In this document: positions 60,813 through 64,000 of the stretch, in pieces
Layout of the letters: each line of letters begins with the position of its first letter
Position numbering within the stretch: position 1 is the stretch's first letter
Assembly: GCA_900660155.1 (NCBI GenBank)
Contig: CABFPE010000006.1
Location: 2,149,149 to 2,213,148 of the forward strand
Length of the DNA stretch: 64,000 nucleotides
Origin: Hofstenia miamia
Lineage: Eukaryota; Xenacoelomorpha; Acoela; Hofsteniidae
Direction: 5' to 3'
The notes under the pieces: generated by a model
The model's database searches: none
Told to the model about the DNA's origin: nothing
The model's input: the letters and a program-made list of their open reading frames with translations, nothing else
Translations under genes and position numbers: made by a program

Positions 60813-61589
60813 AAAGATCAAACTGTGCTTGCACCAATGCGTTCATTTTAACAGCATAGATTTGTTACAATGCATTGTATGATACTAAAGAACCACACTG
60901 ATTCACATGGTGTATAACAAAAATGATGCTTCTTAGAAACTAATTAATCATGTAGACCAAGGTGTCGCTTTGTTATATACATCACAATTTCGAGCCTTAA
61001 GTGTTCTCTATGATAACTAAGTATAGGAACAAGCTAACGGTGCTTAAATACAAAGATTGATATAGCTTTTTAATTCAAATAGGCAATGTTTAGAGAAGTA
61101 AAACACAGGAAGCTATCATGCAAATTTCAAAATTTTAGAGTATTTTAATAAGAAGCCATTTGGCTTTCTTAAAATTTATGAAACTTTCTTTTATAAAAAA
61201 AATTTTGAATATTAGCATGTGCACATAGTACTTTGTATTTCATTCATTTATTATTTATTTATTTCTCTTGTGTAATTTAGCTTTGTTCTTGCTTACAACT
61301 AGATAATAATTTGAGTTCTATAAAATTTATGAATTCCCTTAAAATGTATATCTGAACTCGACCCAATCAATTTTTCTTTTGATGTATGGCACTATTATGT
61401 TCATTCTGTTGGATTTTGTGATATTACTTTCCTTATAAATTATTTATTAAGGGCCTGATCAATAATTTCCGATAACACTTCTTGAATTTTGGCACCAGGA
61501 TCAATTTATGTATTTTCCATTGTAAGTTCAAATTTCAGAGTAAATTCTTATCAGAGATTTAGCTTCCATTATATACCTCTTATATACCT
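60813..61589. repeat. 777-base direct duplicate, copy 1
   Basis: Appears identical to 61591-62367, separated only by the N at 61590. This is almost certainly an unmerged contig overlap. The sequence itself is AT-rich, with no gene. Confidence 0.92.
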
Positions 61590-61590
61590 N

Positions 61591-62367
61591 AAAGATCAAA
61601 CTGTGCTTGCACCAATGCGTTCATTTTAACAGCATAGATTTGTTACAATGCATTGTATGATACTAAAGAACCACACTGATTCACATGGTGTATAACAAAA
61701 ATGATGCTTCTTAGAAACTAATTAATCATGTAGACCAAGGTGTCGCTTTGTTATATACATCACAATTTCGAGCCTTAAGTGTTCTCTATGATAACTAAGT
61801 ATAGGAACAAGCTAACGGTGCTTAAATACAAAGATTGATATAGCTTTTTAATTCAAATAGGCAATGTTTAGAGAAGTAAAACACAGGAAGCTATCATGCA
61901 AATTTCAAAATTTTAGAGTATTTTAATAAGAAGCCATTTGGCTTTCTTAAAATTTATGAAACTTTCTTTTATAAAAAAAATTTTGAATATTAGCATGTGC
62001 ACATAGTACTTTGTATTTCATTCATTTATTATTTATTTATTTCTCTTGTGTAATTTAGCTTTGTTCTTGCTTACAACTAGATAATAATTTGAGTTCTATA
62101 AAATTTATGAATTCCCTTAAAATGTATATCTGAACTCGACCCAATCAATTTTTCTTTTGATGTATGGCACTATTATGTTCATTCTGTTGGATTTTGTGAT
62201 ATTACTTTCCTTATAAATTATTTATTAAGGGCCTGATCAATAATTTCCGATAACACTTCTTGAATTTTGGCACCAGGATCAATTTATGTATTTTCCATTG
62301 TAAGTTCAAATTTCAGAGTAAATTCTTATCAGAGATTTAGCTTCCATTATATACCTCTTATATACCT
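61591..62367. repeat. 777-base direct duplicate, copy 2
   Basis: Twin of 60813-61589, continuing into unique sequence at 62368. Confidence 0.92.
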
Positions 62368-62497
62368 CTAAGGGCTTAGAATATTTACAATTTTCTTAAA
62401 AATCTTATTGCATTGGTGAAATTTTCACCAAACATCAATGTAATACGCTTTTTCCATCAAAAGTGTCAATATTCTGAATTTTTTAGGTAAGACATAC

Positions 62498-62542
<45 letters not shown>

Positions 62543-63709
62543 CACTTACCCAGTGTTTTATTCTGCCTCTCAAACTATAAAAGGAACATCAGAAAATTTT
62601 TCATTTTTGAGTTAGACCATCAGTAGATTGACTAGAAAGAAGTTTAACTTCTTACTATCATCAAACATCCACTGTAATAGTAAATTTTACATTATCATTA
62701 ATACAGTGATATTCACCGAACATGTTTGTAATAATTTCTCTGTTTAGGCAAATGAATGTAGACCCTTTATATTTTGATGGACAGTATTGAATTTTAGGTT
62801 AGTGGGTTTGGGCTAAAATGCATCTCCACTTGTAACTCTGTGTACACAAATTCTTTCAAATACAAAAATCAGCAGAATAGCACACAAAAAAACTTGGCAA
62901 AAATGCCAACAAAAAATCGTAGTGTGACACACAAAAATCCTGAAAAACGTTTGAAAAGAGTTGTCAGTATAGCATCGCCTTAAAGTGAAATTCCTGAAAT
63001 TCTAGTTACACTGGTATGTTTCTAAAAAAAGAAACTGTGGATGCACGAAATTAATCAAGTTAGAAATCATTTCCATTTAATGCTAAGTTTGTCAACTCAT
63101 TCAATTTTTAAAAATGATTTTCAGCGTATTGTCTTTTTAAATATTTTCATTTGCAGATATAAATTGTAGATTCCTTGTAATGTTTGCAATTTATCTGTGG
63201 AAATCTTTTATTTTCACATAATTGATCAACTAAGATGGAGTATAATTCATTCTACATTTAGATCGGACATGGTCATTATACTGAGTGGTCATTTTAATCC
63301 TGCAAAAAAAACTTTGAGCTTCTTTTTGACTTGTAAATAATTATTCAGTGTGATCTGTATTTCAATATTTGCTTGAAAAGTTGAATAGATTTCTTCCCTA
63401 ATATACTTTTTATATAAAAATGTTCCTTTGTAATTATAAAATAAATTATTTTTTGTCTCGATTTATCCTTGATACTTTAATATATATATATATATATATA
63501 GGTGAAANTATATATATATATATATATATATATACATAGGTGAAAGTAGAAGTCCTTAAGGAATAATTGTCGGGATTTGATATAATTCAGAGTTAAAGCA
63601 TTAAAATTATTGTCATAATCCATTTTTTACACTATTGCATTGGTTGAGAGTTCTACTTTTGTAGGTATCTTTGCTTACAGTAAAGATACTATAGTATTTG
63701 CCATTCATA
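62368..63709. other. gene-poor stretch with TA arrays
   Basis: (TA)n runs lie at 62500-62537 and 63480-63532. The latter is interrupted by GGTGAAA and an N at 63508. GGTGAAA recurs just after the array, suggesting another unresolved join. No exon is supported. Confidence 0.6.
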
Positions 63710-63830
63710 GATCCGAATAGATTGATTAGATATCCCTATAGCACAAGCAAAGATCAGGCTAGCATACATATATATTCGAATAGTCAATTATTCTAATAGC
63801 ACAAGCAAAGATCCGTATAGCGTATTGTAC
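63710..63830. repeat. two-unit tandem repeat of about 61 bp
   Basis: ATCCGAATAG and, later, TAGCACAAGCAAAGATC recur with similar spacing in two adjacent diverged units. A third partial unit may follow at about 63839. Confidence 0.6.
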
Positions 63831-64000
63831 ATGCATTCATCCGAAAAAATTCGAAGTATTTTAGAAATCATTTCAAGCATCACTAAGTGAACGATATTGA
63901 GTTAAATCTTATAATACTACACTCTTTGTCAGTCAAGTTTCCGATATCTGCATTAATATCTCCAAGCATCACATTGATGATTCGGATTTTTGCCTTCAAC

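Noticed and set aside
1-64000. tRNA, rRNA, CRISPR array, LTR element or retroviral genes
   Set aside because: Looked for by eye on both strands; no convincing example was found.

Overview
The window is AT-rich animal DNA from an invertebrate that I cannot name from sequence alone. It has intron-containing genes, long gene-poor stretches, many (TA)n microsatellites and a mixed population of decayed transposons. I saw no ribosomal RNA gene, tRNA gene, CRISPR array, LTR element or bacterial-type operon.

The one gene identified with confidence is an Iroquois-class (Irx) TALE homeobox gene on the minus strand at about 58.0-60.5 kb. Four coding exons join with matching splice phases into a 257-residue open frame: an N-terminal region, a complete TALE homeodomain, an acidic patch and the family motif [12 protein letters not shown] 5' untranslated exon and a CCAAT/TATA-type promoter lie just upstream. 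Other candidate host genes are a small secreted cysteine-rich peptide with inhibitor-cystine-knot spacing (36.87-37.06 kb, minus), a threonine-rich extracellular protein exon with a phase-compatible last exon (48.8-50.9 kb, plus), and three short orphan exons near 6.9, 34.2 and 43.0 kb. Much of the rest may be intergenic regulatory territory of the Irx gene. A motif-dense block near 21.3-22.1 kb is the best enhancer candidate.

Mobile elements, left to right: a broken transposase related to the RAG1/Transib group (0.45-2.3 kb); a LINE reverse-transcriptase relic (4.4-5.0 kb); a mariner-like MITE flanked by TTATAA (7.9-8.8 kb); a 5'-truncated CR1/Jockey-type LINE with a (TTG)n tail (9.5-11.7 kb); a mariner transposase relic (13.9-14.4 kb); a hAT-type MITE built on GATTTAAATC palindromes (14.6-15.1 kb); a LINE 3' end (16.9-17.7 kb); a pogo/DDE_1-like transposon (19.8 kb onward); a hAT transposase C-terminal relic (28.1-28.6 kb); a LINE endonuclease relic (29.9-30.6 kb); a hAT MITE with a perfect 8-bp target duplication (37.7-38.5 kb); a LINE C-terminus with a restriction-like endonuclease and an (AAT)n tail (44.1-45.0 kb, minus); an internally deleted Tc1/mariner (45.5-46.2 kb); a LINE 3' end with a (TTA)n tail (52.4-52.9 kb); and a foldback element of about 0.8 kb (53.1-53.9 kb).

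The assembly itself needs caution. Single-N joins at 8100, 8471, 20816, 23865, 25519, 25845 and 61590 are flanked by direct repeats of 127 to 1109 bases, which look like unmerged contig overlaps. The overlaps and the two pogo-element ends imply that 20817-25972 is in the wrong order.
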